Of a stretch of DNA of 39,713 nt, positions 39,435-39,713 are shown one piece after another. The stretch's first letter is position 1, and each line of letters opens with the position of its first letter. The position numbers and the translations under genes were made by a program. Source of the DNA: Acidaminobacter hydrogenoformans DSM 2784 (GTDB taxonomy: Bacteria; Bacillota; Clostridia; Peptostreptococcales; Acidaminobacteraceae); assembly GCF_900103005.1 (NCBI RefSeq), contig NZ_FMWL01000024.1, positions 1-39,713 on the forward strand, read 5' to 3'. The notes under the pieces were generated by a model that was given only the letters and a program-made list of their open reading frames with translations, did not search any database and was not told the DNA's origin.

Positions 39435-39474
39435 ACAGATGGAAATCAATTTTTGATGACCATCTGTCTTTTTT
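39435..39474 (+). terminator. Terminator inside the IS end
   Basis: ACAGATGG (39435-39442) pairs with CCATCTGT (39460-39467), then CTTTTTT. Such hairpins keep outside transcription from entering the transposase gene. The stem resembles family A only in CCATC and is not a copy of it. Confidence 0.75.
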
Positions 39475-39536
39475 AGTTCAAAAAAATTAATCAGGACCGG
39501 CTCCAAGAGCCAGTCCCGATAGGGTATAATTGATTT

Positions 39537-39713
39537 ATGCAGAACCAAATAACCCTAAATCATAATACCCCGAAAGTCCACTTTTGGCAACTGCCTATGA
39601 ATTTTAGTGTGGGCACATTAATACCAGAAGATAGCAAGGTCAGACTGGCGTGCAAAATTATCGAAAGGATGGATTTAAGCACAATATCAAGCACCAAGCC
39701 TCAAAAAGGCAGA
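39537..39713 (+). CDS. IS1182-like transposase, N-terminal fragment (cut by window edge)
   Basis: The frame from ATG 39537 runs open to the window end (59 residues): MQNQITLNHNTPKVHFWQLP, then FSVGTLIPEDSKVRL, CKIIERMDLSTI and PQKGR. The pattern (f..lp..l..lIp.d..vr.i...ie.mDls.i.....KGR) is that of the N-terminal DUF772-type domain of IS1182/IS5-like transposases. TATAAT at 39524-39529 is very near the start, so the promoter may be elsewhere. The catalytic DDE part is outside the window. Confidence 0.6.
   Translation, partial: MQNQITLNHNTPKVHFWQLPMNFSVGTLIPEDSKVRLACKIIERMDLSTISSTKPQKGR

Larger units (their letters stand above)
39401..39713 (+). mobile_element. Left end of an IS1182/IS4-like insertion sequence (cut by window edge)
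   Basis: TAGGGGCTGTTGCATAATAG (from about 39401) is the kind of terminus (GGGGCTGTTGCA) found on many such elements. A protective terminator (39435-39474), a second hairpin (GGACCGGCTCCAAGAGCCAGTCC, 39493-39515) and a TATAAT follow before a transposase start. The other end lies outside the window. Confidence 0.65.

Noticed and set aside
39435..39474. IS hairpin with CCATCTGTC considered as a family A member
   Set aside because: Only five bases are shared; the stem belongs to the insertion sequence.
1..39713. Prophage, integron or antiviral defence island
   Set aside because: No integrase, structural phage genes, att-like duplications or defence-family genes beyond toxin-antitoxin pairs were seen; mobile content is limited to IS elements and small repeats.

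Overview
The window looks like chromosomal DNA of an anaerobic, Gram-positive (Clostridia-type) bacterium. The signs are an LPXTG-type surface protein, several lipobox lipoproteins, AGGAGG-type ribosome binding sites with frequent GTG/TTG starts, a c-di-GMP-I riboswitch of the clostridial adhesin type, and genes for a corner of amino-acid and peptide metabolism (glutamate dehydrogenase, M20 peptidase, quaternary-amine uptake). I cannot name the genus from sequence alone.

Layout. 1-2530: the end of an ISL3-type insertion sequence, then a HEPN toxin gene whose MNT nucleotidyltransferase partner is wrecked by an IS200/IS605 (TnpB-only) insertion, an internal deletion and a stop codon. 2700-6700: yifB/comM and dprA (DNA uptake and recombination), followed by a REP-associated tyrosine transposase and its likely cognate repeats. 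6700-8230: a Phd/ParE-type toxin-antitoxin pair and a lipoprotein. 8640-11000: a c-di-GMP-I riboswitch with an expression-platform terminator in front of a large LPQTG adhesin with CnaB-like repeats. 11288-15000: a membrane protein and a three-gene quaternary-amine (OpuC-like) ABC transporter. 15260-20110: a Moco/Tuco-type riboswitch with terminator heading an operon of an Ig-like surface protein, a FecCD-type permease, an ATPase, a binding lipoprotein and a TiaS-like protein, which I read as molybdate/tungstate uptake. 20300-24800 (minus strand): membrane proteins, an NhaC antiporter, a sugar-isomerase-like protein and a DUF362 ferredoxin-like protein. 25100-29460: M20 peptidase, a small membrane protein, glutamate dehydrogenase and a lipoprotein. 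29600-31050: a HigBA-like pair whose antitoxin is fused to an ImmA/IrrE protease domain. 31100-34000: a GNAT-nitrilase fusion and an MFS exporter. 34300-38100: a MacAB-type efflux operon with an embedded lipoprotein. 38300-39713: a small membrane protein, a third toxin-antitoxin pair and the start of an IS1182-like element.

Two repeat families run through the whole window. Family A is the 11-mer TGCCGATGGTC, found 13 times exactly (about 0.02 expected by chance), mostly in the stems of intrinsic terminators but also four times inside genes. Its distribution resembles the DNA uptake sequences of Neisseria and Pasteurellaceae, and it occurs in the same window as comM and dprA. Family B consists of GGGGACGGTTCC / GGGGACAGTCCCC palindromes preceded by AATCATT, clustered between genes and next to the REP-associated transposase. 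One copy has become the C-terminus of the NhaC antiporter. The most promising leads are the uptake-sequence-like word, the riboswitch-headed molybdate/tungstate operon with its two unusual partner proteins, and the riboswitch-controlled adhesin.
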